Assembly (NCBI GenBank): GCA_028688815.1
Contig: JAQTXJ010000019.1
Coordinates: 1 to 38,395 of the forward strand
Reading direction: 5' to 3'
DNA length: 38,395 bases
From: a bacterium
GTDB taxonomy: Bacteria > Hydrothermota > UBA3073 > JACQXS01 > JAQTXJ01
The notes beneath the pieces were generated by a model. That model was given only the letters and a program-made list of their open reading frames with translations, had not been told where the DNA came from and did not search any database. The position numbers were made by a program, and so were the translations under genes. Shown piece by piece: positions 1-7,513 of the stretch (within the stretch, counting starts at the first letter, position 1; every line of letters begins with the position of its first letter).

Positions 1-249
1 AAGAAAACTCCTGTGATTATAAATGAAAGTCCGAAAAGCGATGAAAAGAAGGTTTACCAGGAAAACAAACCTGTGACAAAACCCAAATCCGAGCAGAAAA
101 CAGAGAAAGCAAGAGAAAGCAGTCCCGCAACAAACGTTGTTGCGCCTGAGAAATCATACTCCGAGCAAAGTAAACCTGTTGAGAGAAAACCGGTTAATTC
201 GGGGATATCTTCTGGAAATAAAGGGAATACAAAACGTCCAAGAAAATGA
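1..249 (+). CDS. Lys/Pro/Ser-rich protein, 5' end outside window
   Basis: The frame is open from the first base (it begins Lys-Lys-Thr-Pro-Val) to TGA at 247-249, so this is probably the C-terminal end of a gene that starts before the window; a GTG at 13 is the only in-window start and has no clear ribosome binding site. The visible tail is low-complexity and strongly basic, rich in Lys, Pro, Ser and Glu, with KPV and PEK-type repeats. It resembles the Lys/Pro-rich tail of the next gene, so the two may be paralogues or adjacent exported proteins with similar disordered tails. The stop overlaps an ATG of the next frame (246-248), but the better start of that gene lies at 267. No function can be assigned. 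Confidence 0.5.
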   Translation, partial: KKTPVIINESPKSDEKKVYQENKPVTKPKSEQKTEKARESSPATNVVAPEKSYSEQSKPVERKPVNSGISSGNKGNTKRPRK

Positions 250-266
250 TAAAAATGGAGAATCTT

Positions 267-734
267 ATGAAAACGAATAACAGAATCGTGGTAATTCTCT
301 CTCTCGGGATTATTTTGAGCAATGTATCTTTTGCGAAAGAGTCGTTACCTTTTATAGACAAAAAGCATGGAAGATTGAAAAACGAAACCAGAATATTCAA
401 TCAATCCGGTAATCAAAGGAAAAGTTCTGTATTTGCGCAAAAGGATACGTTTATTGACAACAATAAGGACGGGATTAACGATCGGTTAAACAAGGAAAGA
501 GATTCATCTCCTTTGTTTCAATTTCTGAATGATAAAGTAAGTAGTTCGTTATCTAATGACAAATCAAGCAGCGTAAAAGAACCGGTCGGGACGGTCCCCA
601 TTCAAAAATCCAATGCTAAAAGTATATCGGGGGAACAAATAAAGTATCCTAAAAGGCCTGAAAAACCTGTGGTAAATCCTGCTAAATCGGTAACCGTAAA
701 GAAACCTGTGCCACTAAAGGTAAAGACTAAATAA
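267..734 (+). CDS. Exported Lys/Pro-rich protein with a calcium-loop-like motif
   Basis: About 155 residues. I choose ATG 267 because GGAG lies 6 bases upstream (257-260) and because it gives a clean Sec signal peptide: basic MKTNNR, hydrophobic stretch to residue 20, cleavage likely after SFA (residue 23). Residues 60-74 contain DNNKDGINDR, which resembles the DxNxDGxxD calcium loops of thrombospondin type 3 or dockerin-like motifs. The rest is polar and looks disordered, ending in a Lys/Pro-rich tail similar to that of the upstream ORF. A strong terminator follows directly. I do not recognise the family. Secretion to the periplasm or beyond is likely; calcium binding is inference from one motif. 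Confidence 0.6.
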   Translation: MKTNNRIVVILSLGIILSNVSFAKESLPFIDKKHGRLKNETRIFNQSGNQRKSSVFAQKDTFIDNNKDGINDRLNKERDSSPLFQFLNDKVSSSLSNDKSSSVKEPVGTVPIQKSNAKSISGEQIKYPKRPEKPVVNPAKSVTVKKPVPLKVKTK

Positions 735-748
735 GTATTATTGAAACT

Positions 749-790
749 AAAAGCTCTGCGATTACTCAAGTAGTCGCAGAGCTTTTTTTA
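749..790 (+). terminator. Rho-independent terminator
   Basis: A perfect 11-bp stem, 751-761 (AAGCTCTGCGA) with 774-784 (TCGCAGAGCTT), extended inward by T-G, T-A and A-T pairs around a CTCAAG loop, and followed by a T tract (783-789). It ends transcription of the exported protein at 267-734. The A run before the stem could make it bidirectional. Confidence 0.85.
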
Positions 791-1090
791 AACAAAGTTT
801 TCTCGCAAGGCTAATCCGTCTAACATATAACAAAAAACTGAAAAGAAAACGTAAAGAGTTTTATCACGAAAAACAAAAGAAAAAAGAAAGAAGGATGCGA
901 AAAACGGAATACATAAAAAATTTGGACAGGATTAACAGGATAAAAGAAAAATGACTCCGGTTGTCCCGCCCTACATAAAAAAGAAGGGCGACTCATCGAG
1001 TCGCCCTACGATATTTCTACGGAAGAAAAACAGAGTGGGCATAGCACGCTATGCCCCTACGATATTTTTATAGACAAAATTCAAGTAATA
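791..1090. repeat. Intergenic gap with two TACGATATTT-tailed hairpins
   Basis: No gene seen. Bases 986-994 and 998-1006 form a perfect 9-bp palindrome (GGGCGACTC / GAGTCGCCC) followed by TACGATATTT; bases 1037-1045 and 1048-1056 form another (GGGCATAGC / GCTATGCCC) followed by CTACGATATTT. Stem sequences differ but the tail is constant. Related copies lie at 4580-4640 and 4659-4685. The rest (791-985) is A-rich, with a fragment at 923-945 resembling a degenerate genome-wide repeat about a lattice of AGGATTAACAGGAT. Neither hairpin has a T tract on the minus strand, so they are poor terminators for the TonB receptor gene that ends at 1091. Confidence 0.7.
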
Positions 1091-3088
1091 TCAGTAAGAA
1101 AGTCCGAAATAAATTCCCCGTCCCGGGACGCTATATCCCCAGTTTTCCATATATTGTTCATTTATCAGGTTTTCTATTCGCACCTGAAATTTTAGTCCTT
1201 TTTTGCTTACATCAGACGGGAACGAATAACTTACGTCTATTTTTCTGCAGGATTTAATATCTACAAGTCCGAAAGCATCTTTATCCTGTCTTTTCCCTAT
1301 ACAGCAGAATTTCACGTTAAACCAGCGGTAATTTATTCCCCACCTATAATTAAGAGATGGGATAAGGAGATACGCTTCCGGCCAATCGATTTTATCCACA
1401 CCGGTAAAATTTATATCCATACTTAAATCGTCAAAAAGCATAAGCAAAAAATAAAATTCTATTCCATCGGTGCACCATGCATTACTTACGGTTCTGTTTT
1501 TATATTTACCATCTATGAGATCAATTGATTGAACAACATGTTGGTTGAAATATGTAATTTCCGCCCTTCCATCTTTGAATCTATGTTCTGCTCCGACATC
1601 ATACCCTCTGTTTTGTTCCGGTATAAGTCCCGGATTTCCGGATACCGGGTTAAACAGCTGATAAAAAGTCGGGGTTTTGAATCCGTATCCATAATTCCCC
1701 TTAAACTTTGTATTTTTAACCAGGAAAGCCATAGAGAACAACCACGCGCTCTGAGTTTTGAATCTCTGGTAACCGTCAATTCTCCCGCTAAGATTAAGGA
1801 ATAGGTTTTTATAACTCGGTTCGATTTCCGCATAAATGGCGCGATTAGATATGGAATGAGCGGTATCCCTGGTACAGTTACAGTTCTCCCCGGTTTCTTT
1901 TGCATATTCGATACCCGTTATTACGTGGAAAGATTTCTTAAAGTTAAAACTATTTTGAAGTTCCGTTTTTGCATATTCGCCTTCATAATAATTCTCGTTC
2001 ATATTTGTTCTTGATTTGTCAATACTTTCGTTTCCCCGGGTATTTGTTACTTCCGAACTTATCTTATAGCCATATAAATTTGATAATTTATGGTTAAGCG
2101 ATAATACACCGTATTTAAAGTTCAATAAAGAGACAAGATTAGAACTGTCGGCAAACTGCCCCGCATCAACATCTACTTGCGAACTTCGCATTCCCATTGT
2201 CAGGTCAACGGATAAATTGTTAAACGGGTAAGTGTTTATTTTCGTATAAACGCCTTTATTTTCATATCCATCTTTTTCCGTAGCGGGCAAGCTATCAGTT
2301 AACGAAAGGGCTTTAGATAATCCTCCAGAATTAATATTAAACAAAGAAACGGCATAGTCAAATTTGCCTGTGCCCCCACTTATTCCTGCTCTTTCTTCCA
2401 TAGTCTTATATGCGCCGCCATATCCTTTAGCGTTAATTCGGAACCCTTTTCTCCCTTTTTTTGTAATGATATTTATTACACCGCCGCCTGCATCGTTTCC
2501 GTATATTGAACTCTGGGGGCCACGAATTATTTCTATTTTTTCTACGGCTGTCGTTGATAAGGTACCCCAGTCAAAGCCTCTATCCGTGGATGCGGGATTA
2601 TTTACTTTTACCCCATCTATAAGAACAAGCGTATAGTTTCCTTCAAGGCCTCTCATATGCACGTCTGTGATTCCACCGAATGGACCTTCCTGGGCAACAA
2701 AAACTCCCATATAGTTTCGCAGAACATCAAATACCGTAGGAGACCCATCTCTTTCTATTTCTTCCTGAGTAATAACGCTATAGCACTTGCCGGTATATTT
2801 AACAGATTCTTCCGTTTTTGCAATCGTGTACATATTACCTTTTCTTTTATATGCTTCTTTCATTTCGGCTATTTCTGCAGAGTCCGATTGTTTTAATTTA
2901 ATGTCCGGCAAATATTGGGCTAAATTACTATCTTGTTTGGCACTATCCGGTATGTAAGATACAATGCTGTCGGGAATCTCTTCTACCGAATTGCTGTCGG
3001 GTAAAAATTGTTTTGGATAGGTATTAGGCTTCTCCGGCGGAAGAAAAAAAGAAGAAGCAAGAAGAATTAAGTTAAGAAATATTGTCAT
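1091..3088 (-). CDS. TonB-dependent outer-membrane receptor, BtuB-like
   Basis: 665 residues. It should take up a scarce ligand (cobalamin or a metal chelate) across the outer membrane using TonB energy. A short hydrophobic leader (residues 1-17) is followed by an unusual Asp/Ser/Pro-rich linker (about 20-90) with repeated PDS motifs; the plug domain covers about 100-215, with the hallmark segments VFDVLRNYMGVFV, DVHMRGLEGNYTLVLIDG, VEKIEIIRGPQSSIYG and GGVINIITKKG. The remainder is a beta barrel ending in ENWGYSVPGRGIYFGLSY, matching the aromatic C-terminal strand and the GYxxPGR motif typical of BtuB-like receptors. The ribosome site AGGGGG precedes ATG 3088. It lies 35 bases after a glycine-zipper gene, probably in one operon. 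Cobalamin would suit a cell that uses corrinoid HgcA, but the substrate is inference. Confidence 0.85.
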   Translation of the reverse strand: MTIFLNLILLASSFFLPPEKPNTYPKQFLPDSNSVEEIPDSIVSYIPDSAKQDSNLAQYLPDIKLKQSDSAEIAEMKEAYKRKGNMYTIAKTEESVKYTGKCYSVITQEEIERDGSPTVFDVLRNYMGVFVAQEGPFGGITDVHMRGLEGNYTLVLIDGVKVNNPASTDRGFDWGTLSTTAVEKIEIIRGPQSSIYGNDAGGGVINIITKKGRKGFRINAKGYGGAYKTMEERAGISGGTGKFDYAVSLFNINSGGLSKALSLTDSLPATEKDGYENKGVYTKINTYPFNNLSVDLTMGMRSSQVDVDAGQFADSSNLVSLLNFKYGVLSLNHKLSNLYGYKISSEVTNTRGNESIDKSRTNMNENYYEGEYAKTELQNSFNFKKSFHVITGIEYAKETGENCNCTRDTAHSISNRAIYAEIEPSYKNLFLNLSGRIDGYQRFKTQSAWLFSMAFLVKNTKFKGNYGYGFKTPTFYQLFNPVSGNPGLIPEQNRGYDVGAEHRFKDGRAEITYFNQHVVQSIDLIDGKYKNRTVSNAWCTDGIEFYFLLMLFDDLSMDINFTGVDKIDWPEAYLLIPSLNYRWGINYRWFNVKFCCIGKRQDKDAFGLVDIKSCRKIDVSYSFPSDVSKKGLKFQVRIENLINEQYMENWGYSVPGRGIYFGLSY

Positions 3089-3123
3089 TATTTACCCCCT
3101 AAGTTTAGTATAATATTTTATAA

Positions 3124-3681
3124 TTACCAATGATATCCCCATACAGCTCCGGCAATAGAAAAGAGACTTCCGACACCTACACCAACGACAGTTGCCGCTA
3201 CTCCAGATCCATTTTCGTCTATCAGATACGACGCATATCCTCCCGCAACCAGTCCTACTCCGGTCCCGACTAATGTTCCTAAAAAAGTTTTCCAATACGA
3301 ACCTTCTTCTCCAATATCTTTGCCTGCAATAACAACTCCTTTTATAAGGCCTAAAAAAGCGCCTGGTGGCGCCCCTAATAAGAAACCCACCGAAGTCGTC
3401 ATATCTTCTCCCGAACAACCTTGAGCGCCTCCCAACATACTTAATCCTATAATAGCCACACCGGCTCCAATTAATCCTCCTAAAACCTCTCCGAAAAAAC
3501 CATTCATCGCCTCATAAGAATATTTATAAAGCGAACTTTTTTCTTCTATGTTATTATCTCTTGTATCCGCTGTTTGTAGTAAACTAAAATTCAATAAATT
3601 ATTTGTAGTTTGAGGGTGAAATCCAACATCTGCAAAAACGTATACAGGTAAAAGTAAGATTAAAATTCCTATTCTTTTCAT
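3124..3681 (-). CDS. Exported glycine-zipper protein, second of a tandem pair
   Basis: 185 residues, starting at ATG 3681, whose ATGA overlaps the TGA of the upstream paralogue, so translation is likely coupled. It starts MKRIGILILLLPVYVFA, a signal peptide cut before DVGFHPQ. The N-terminal mature segment (TTNNLLNFSLLQTADT) is nearly identical to the paralogue. Residues about 60-180 consist of three Gly/Ala-rich hydrophobic stretches with GxxxG spacing, like glycine-zipper proteins that insert in membranes or line envelope pores. A longer reading to 3744 exists but would begin inside the upstream gene and lose the signal peptide. Function unknown; envelope localisation is inferred. Confidence 0.75.
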   Translation of the reverse strand: MKRIGILILLLPVYVFADVGFHPQTTNNLLNFSLLQTADTRDNNIEEKSSLYKYSYEAMNGFFGEVLGGLIGAGVAIIGLSMLGGAQGCSGEDMTTSVGFLLGAPPGAFLGLIKGVVIAGKDIGEEGSYWKTFLGTLVGTGVGLVAGGYASYLIDENGSGVAATVVGVGVGSLFSIAGAVWGYHW

Positions 3682-4202
3682 AAGTTGTAACCCCAGACCG
3701 CTCCCGCAATTGGGAAAATACTTCCGACGCTTAAACCAACCCATACATTTTTGGTAAATGTTCCTGCAAATACGCCTATCAAGACGCCTATTAATGTTCC
3801 TGCAACTGTTCCTGCAAAAGATTTCCCATACACTCCTTTATCTCCAATAATCTTCCCTGAAATTGCAACACCTGCGGGAGTTCCAAAAAGGATGCCGGAT
3901 GTCCCACCTACAAAAAATCCAATTAAATTTGTGTAGTCCATTGCGCCATCATTTTTTGCGTTTAACATAATCGTAAGCGCTTCTATTCCAATTATTCCTC
4001 CAAGCGCGCCCCCTAAAATACCACCGATTATCTCTACAGGATATTTAAAAGATATGGCTTTCCTTTCTGTGTTATTCTCATTTGTATCTGCTGTCTGCAG
4101 TAAACTGAAATTCAATAAATTATTTGTAGTTCTAGGGTGAAATCCAACATCTGCAGATACGTATAAAGGTAAAAGCAAAATTAACATTGCTATTCTTTTC
4201 AT
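3678..4202 (-). CDS. Exported glycine-zipper protein, first of a tandem pair
   Basis: 174 residues with signal peptide MKRIAMLILLLPLYVSA and mature start DVGFHPR. After the conserved TTNNLLNFSLLQTADT segment come Gly-rich hydrophobic helices (GGILGGALGGIIG, GTPAGVAISG, GTVAGTLIGVLIGVFAG) with dense GxxxG repeats, and an end IAGAVWGYNL that matches IAGAVWGYHW in the downstream copy. The pair clearly arose by tandem duplication and diverged mainly in the middle. A consensus-like promoter lies about 30-60 bases upstream. Likely an envelope protein; the link to the downstream TonB receptor is by operon position only. Confidence 0.75.
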   Translation of the reverse strand: MKRIAMLILLLPLYVSADVGFHPRTTNNLLNFSLLQTADTNENNTERKAISFKYPVEIIGGILGGALGGIIGIEALTIMLNAKNDGAMDYTNLIGFFVGGTSGILFGTPAGVAISGKIIGDKGVYGKSFAGTVAGTLIGVLIGVFAGTFTKNVWVGLSVGSIFPIAGAVWGYNL

Positions 4203-4230
4203 AAGTTGTAAATCATATCCTTAACAAACA

Positions 4231-4261
4231 ATTATCTATAATGAAACTATCCTTATGTCAA
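4231..4261 (-). promoter_or_regulatory. Candidate promoter for the glycine-zipper/TonB receptor operon
   Basis: On the minus strand TTGACA (4261-4256) is followed by an AT-rich segment containing TTATAGATAAT. The best -10 choice is ambiguous: TATAGA with a 15-base spacer or GATAAT with a 19-base spacer. Position 30-60 bases before ATG 4202 supports a promoter. Confidence 0.5.
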
Positions 4262-4834
4262 GAAAGCTTTTAGAATTTCTATGTTTAGCTAGACTTTGCA
4301 CCGTAGGGGCATTATAGGCAAGCTCTTAGGAGTTTTACTTCTTAGAGATTTCTATCCCGCTTTGCGGGAGTCTAGCTTATCCAGCTATGCTGGGCAATTG
4401 TTTTTATCTTTTTTATCAGGGTAGAGTTGGGATGCCCAGCAGTACCGGATAAGTTGGACTAAAGTTCCGCCTTTGCCGTAACTAAAATCCAACTAAATGT
4501 CATCCCAACTACCCTTTATGTTTAGTTGGAGTAATACTTTCTTACATCGGAAACTCCAACTAAACAAAATAGGAGAAACAGAAAACAGGCGCAAGGCTCC
4601 CGCCATAGCGGGATAAATTCCGCCTTGCGCTACGATATTTATACAAAAGGGAACAGATGGGCATAGCACCGCTATGCCCTTACGAGAAAATATAGATGGG
4701 TCAATCCGAAAATCTTTTTTATGTTCTTTGACAAGGCATTAAAGCCTTGTCTACCCGCTATTCTTTTTCGTTTTCTTCTTTGCGAACTCTGCGTCGGAGT
4801 TTACCCCGAAGCAGGCGGGGCGGGGAGAAACCTT
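4262..4834. repeat. 573-base gap filled with palindromic repeats
   Basis: No gene seen. It holds, in order: a minus-strand two-hairpin element (4319-4396); a degenerate TAAGTTGGACT unit (about 4448-4496); a perfect 12-bp hairpin at 4521-4532 / 4553-4564 (TTTAGTTGGAGT / ACTCCAACTAAA); a nested hairpin with arms GCGCAAGGC / GCCTTGCGC around an inner CCCGCCATAGCGGGA, tailed by TACGATATTT (4580-4640); GGGCATAGC / GCTATGCCC (4659-4679); and a minus-strand copy of the GCGGGATAAACTCCGACGC family (about 4777-4832) that abuts the stop of the next gene. Confidence 0.8.
4319..4396 (-). repeat. Two-hairpin intergenic element, copy 1
   Basis: Read on the minus strand: CCAGC-atagct-GGATAA hairpin, a CCCGCaaaGCGGGAT hairpin, then AAATCTCTAAG ... 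CTAAGAGCTT. The same order of conserved blocks (AATCTCTAA, inner loop, AAGAGCTT) recurs at 8885, 15482, 18386, 20189 and 36435. Confidence 0.65.
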
Positions 4835-6052
4835 CTACGTTTTCAATCTTTTTGATTTTGCTGCCGGGAAGAGCACATTATTTAATATCAATCTATATCC
4901 CGGGGAGTTAGGATAAAGTTCAAGTTTTGTCGGAGGATCACCTACAAGATGGGTATAATCTTCGGGGTCATGTCCACCATAGAATGCAAAAAATCCCTTA
5001 CCGCAATCACCATATAAATATTTAACTTCTACCGTTCCTTTTGCCTTTCCCAGTACGACTACATTTGGTTTTATCAGTTCTTTCCTGAATCCGGTTGTTT
5101 GTCCCATAAATTCAGAAACAACATTTGTATGGTCTTGAGTCAAGAGAGTAGGTATCGGGTCATATTTGGCGGAAAATTCGGATAATTCAAAATATGCATT
5201 TGGACCTCGAATACTTACCTCATTAGTTACGTTAATATTGGAGTGTCTGTATCTCATCGGGTCAATATCCACTTCAAAATCTTTGAAAGCGAACGTATTC
5301 TGAAAATTCAATTTTCTTTGGCAGGAATGGTCATAACCATCTCCGTCTAATAAAGGAACGATATCCATTCCATAAGCTGCAAGGCTGATATCAATTGTTT
5401 CCGTCGCGGAACACATTGCAAAAAGAAACCCCCCATTGTTTACGTATTCAGATATTTTTCGCGCAACGTTTTGTTTCAACTGCCATACTTTCTTAAAACC
5501 CAATTTTTTTGCCATTGCTTCGTTCGTTTTTACTTCTTCTATAAACCATAATTCCCTTCCATTGCTACTAAGATATTTCCCATATTGTCCCGTAAAATCC
5601 TCGTGATGTAGGTGCAACCAGTCATAATCCGAAAGAGTTCCGTTAATTACTTGTTCATCCCATATTTTAGTGTACGGAATATCTGCATAGTTCAGCGCAA
5701 GGGTTACTGCATCGTCCCAGGGCGAACTGTATAGTGGAGTATAAACCGCAATTTTAGGAGCCATTGTTAATTCGACCCTCTCCATATTTTCGGATTCTAT
5801 GGTGGAATATATGGACTGGGCAGCTCCCTCGGAGACCGTTTCGTAACTTACGCCTTTCATTCTACACAGTTTTTCGGTCAGATTGTTTTTATCGAGCAAA
5901 AACGAACCACCGCGATAATTAAGCAACCACTCTGCTTTTATGCCGGACTGGAGAGATTTATAAACTACTCCGTAAGCCCGTAAGTGGTCAGTCTGGGATA
6001 AGTCCATTGGTATAAGGAGTTTGGAAAGTATAAATAAAATTAACATATTCAT
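4835..6052 (-). CDS. Exported conserved protein, family often labelled asparagine synthetase B
   Basis: 405 residues. I recognise the family from Bacteroidetes proteins that databases often name asparagine synthetase B, but it lacks any visible Ntn-type glutaminase start or PP-loop, so that name looks wrong. Conserved family blocks are all present: LIPMDLSQTDHLRAYG (13-28), WLLNYRGGSFL (42-52), PWDDAVTLALNYADIPY (111-127), HLHHEDFTGQYG (147-158), GGFLFAMC (207-214), GGHDPEDYTHLVGDPPT (359-375) and SPGYRLILNNVLFPAAK (383-399). The GGFLFAMC elbow followed by the catalytic-looking Cys214, and the His-rich block, suggest a class I glutamine amidotransferase-like or ThuA-like fold; this is inference. 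The N-terminal 12 residues are hydrophobic and fit a short signal peptide. Full length. Its role is unknown. Confidence 0.75.
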   Translation of the reverse strand: MNMLILFILSKLLIPMDLSQTDHLRAYGVVYKSLQSGIKAEWLLNYRGGSFLLDKNNLTEKLCRMKGVSYETVSEGAAQSIYSTIESENMERVELTMAPKIAVYTPLYSSPWDDAVTLALNYADIPYTKIWDEQVINGTLSDYDWLHLHHEDFTGQYGKYLSSNGRELWFIEEVKTNEAMAKKLGFKKVWQLKQNVARKISEYVNNGGFLFAMCSATETIDISLAAYGMDIVPLLDGDGYDHSCQRKLNFQNTFAFKDFEVDIDPMRYRHSNINVTNEVSIRGPNAYFELSEFSAKYDPIPTLLTQDHTNVVSEFMGQTTGFRKELIKPNVVVLGKAKGTVEVKYLYGDCGKGFFAFYGGHDPEDYTHLVGDPPTKLELYPNSPGYRLILNNVLFPAAKSKRLKT

Positions 6053-6109
6053 TAAATTATTTTAACTAATTCCCCAATCCAAATTCCAAAGTCTGAAGTC
6101 CAAAATTCC

Positions 6110-6862
6110 CTATTTTCCCAACAATTTCTGCAATTTATCCTTATCTTTTTTCGCTCTGTCCAGCTTGCCTATCTTTTCATAAGCCAATGCTCTGTTTCTA
6201 TAACCTTTTGGATTATTCGGAGCTAACTTGATTAACTTGCTATATGCGACCACTGCGAGTTCATAATCGCCGGTAGTCATATATATTTCACCTATATACG
6301 GCAGTAATTCTATATCCGCAGAATCCGCAGTTATCGTATCTTCAATAGCTATCTCGGGAAGTTTCACCCCCTTAGATGTTAACACCGGAAGAAGCCCGGG
6401 TTTTTTGATGGGCTCGCCCCTTCGCAATCGTTTTGCAGTTTTTAGGTCTGAGTTTGCCTGAGACTGCAATCCGAGTTTCCAGTAGGCAGTTCCCCTGTTT
6501 TCATAAGCGCGGGGGAGTTGCTGGTTAAAAGAAATGATTCTCGTGTAAACGACTACGGCGGATTTATAATCTCCTTTAACAATGCATATAGCCCCGAGTT
6601 GAAACATAGCATCAATATCGTTTGGATATAAACTAATCGCTTTGTTAAAAGAACTTATTGCGTCGTCGTATTTTCTTATTTTGGCAAAAGATGCACCAAG
6701 GTTATAATAAGCATCTTTTGATAAAGAATCTTCTTTTATTACCTGTTTGAACATTGCAATACTACTGTCATATTTACCGGAATTATAATAGTTTATTCCT
6801 TTTTGACAAAGCCATTCCCCGAGGTCAGAACATACAAAAAAAGTCATTATTAAAGCTAACAT
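6110..6862 (-). CDS. Exported TPR repeat protein
   Basis: 250 residues. A short hydrophobic N-terminus (MLALIMTFFVC) is followed by at least five tetratricopeptide repeats: about 14-47, 48-81 (AYYNLGASFAKIRKYDDAISSFNKAI-type), 82-115, 116-148 and, after a Pro/Leu-rich linker of about 45 residues, 190-245. TPR proteins scaffold protein complexes; nothing shows which. No Shine-Dalgarno is visible; a good promoter has its -10 only 6 bases before the ATG, so the message may be leaderless. It is 57 bases upstream of the previous entry on the same strand and could be co-transcribed with it. Confidence 0.8.
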   Translation of the reverse strand: MLALIMTFFVCSDLGEWLCQKGINYYNSGKYDSSIAMFKQVIKEDSLSKDAYYNLGASFAKIRKYDDAISSFNKAISLYPNDIDAMFQLGAICIVKGDYKSAVVVYTRIISFNQQLPRAYENRGTAYWKLGLQSQANSDLKTAKRLRRGEPIKKPGLLPVLTSKGVKLPEIAIEDTITADSADIELLPYIGEIYMTTGDYELAVVAYSKLIKLAPNNPKGYRNRALAYEKIGKLDRAKKDKDKLQKLLGK

Positions 6863-6868
6863 TTTTGT

Positions 6869-6897
6869 ATACTACACTTTTCTTTATGAGAATGCAA
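6869..6897 (-). promoter_or_regulatory. Candidate promoter giving a leaderless TPR transcript
   Basis: On the minus strand TTGCAT (6897-6892), a 17-base spacer, then TAGTAT (6874-6869). Only ACAAAA separates the -10 box from ATG 6862, so transcription should start at or next to the start codon. Confidence 0.55.
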
Positions 6898-7335
6898 CTA
6901 AAAAATAACAGATAACAGAATACAAAATTACTGCCCACCTAAAACCTGCCACAAAGGCACTAAGCCCAGCGGAACTGCTGGATAAGTTGGAGCAAACCTC
7001 CTTGCATCGGAAACTCCAACTAAGCACAAAATAGCACCTCCAAGACTGCACGCGAATTTACACGAACAACAGTGAATTAAACCACAGGGGACACAGAGAA
7101 AGAAAAAGAGTTATAGTTCGCCTGAGACGGATAAAAACGAACAGAAAACAAAAAAATAGATCGAGGTCACAAAGAAAAGAAAATTAGGGCCGGCAAGTAG
7201 GGAACAGGCATGCCTGCTCCCTACCAATTATATCAAAGCCGGAAGTCTATCTGAGGCGGATTTTTCACAAATCGGAAAATCGTCATCTTGTTCCAAATTC
7301 TGAATTATAGATTCAAAAGTTCCTGTAATTTTTTC

Positions 7336-7374
7336 TTGACAAGTTTATTCTTATATGCGAATGTAAGCATATAG
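7336..7374 (+). promoter_or_regulatory. Candidate arsR promoter with ArsR-type operator dyad
   Basis: TTGACA at 7336-7341 is followed by a perfect 7-bp inverted repeat, TATATGC (7352-7358) and GCATATA (7367-7373), with 8 bases between. Position between -35 and the start region and the AT-rich, partly symmetric form fit operators of the ArsR/SmtB family. A convincing -10 box with normal spacing is not visible, so promoter assignment is weaker than the dyad. Confidence 0.5.
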
Positions 7375-7454
7375 TTGTGCAATAGAAAGTAGGGGGTCCT
7401 TTTCTACTCTTTAAGCAATACCTTAAATTTTGTCCATTAAAACCGGACAAAATT

Positions 7455-7506
7455 GGATAAGTTGGAGTAATCTCGCTCCGCCTAAGGCGGACGGGAAACT
7501 CCAACT
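7455..7506 (+). repeat. Hairpin element directly before arsR
   Basis: AGTTGGAGT (7460-7468) pairs with ACTCCAACT (7498-7506) and encloses TCCGCCTAAGGCGGA (7477-7491). It ends 7 bases before ATG 7514, and no Shine-Dalgarno lies between, so the structure may affect arsR translation. Confidence 0.65.
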
Positions 7507-7513
7507 AAACAAT

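Larger units (their letters stand above)
6863..7513. repeat. Gap before arsR: repeats and leader
   Basis: No gene seen. Contents: a two-hairpin element (6964-7025; CCAGCGGAACTGCTGG then AGTTGGAG ... CTCCAACT); an ACGCGAATTTACACGAA fragment (about 7049-7066); an ACCACAGGGGACACAGAG fragment (7081-7098); the 15-mer CAAATTCTGAATTAT (7294-7308), shared exactly with the region before the candidate selenoprotein; the arsR promoter/operator region (7336-7374); and a last element (7455-7506) that ends eight bases before the arsR ATG. Confidence 0.65.

Noticed and set aside
791-1090. tRNA or other structured RNA gene in the repeat-rich gaps
   Set aside because: I saw no cloverleaf, no T-loop GTTCGAATC-type motif and no CCA end in this or the other gaps; hairpins belong to dispersed repeats.
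3092-3418. Cys/Arg-rich minus-strand frame
   Set aside because: It is a different frame within the glycine-zipper gene, which has a signal peptide, coupling and a paralogue.
7430-7513. N-terminal extension of ArsR
   Set aside because: It is coded by the hairpin repeat and has no family homology; ATG 7514 gives the normal ArsR start.
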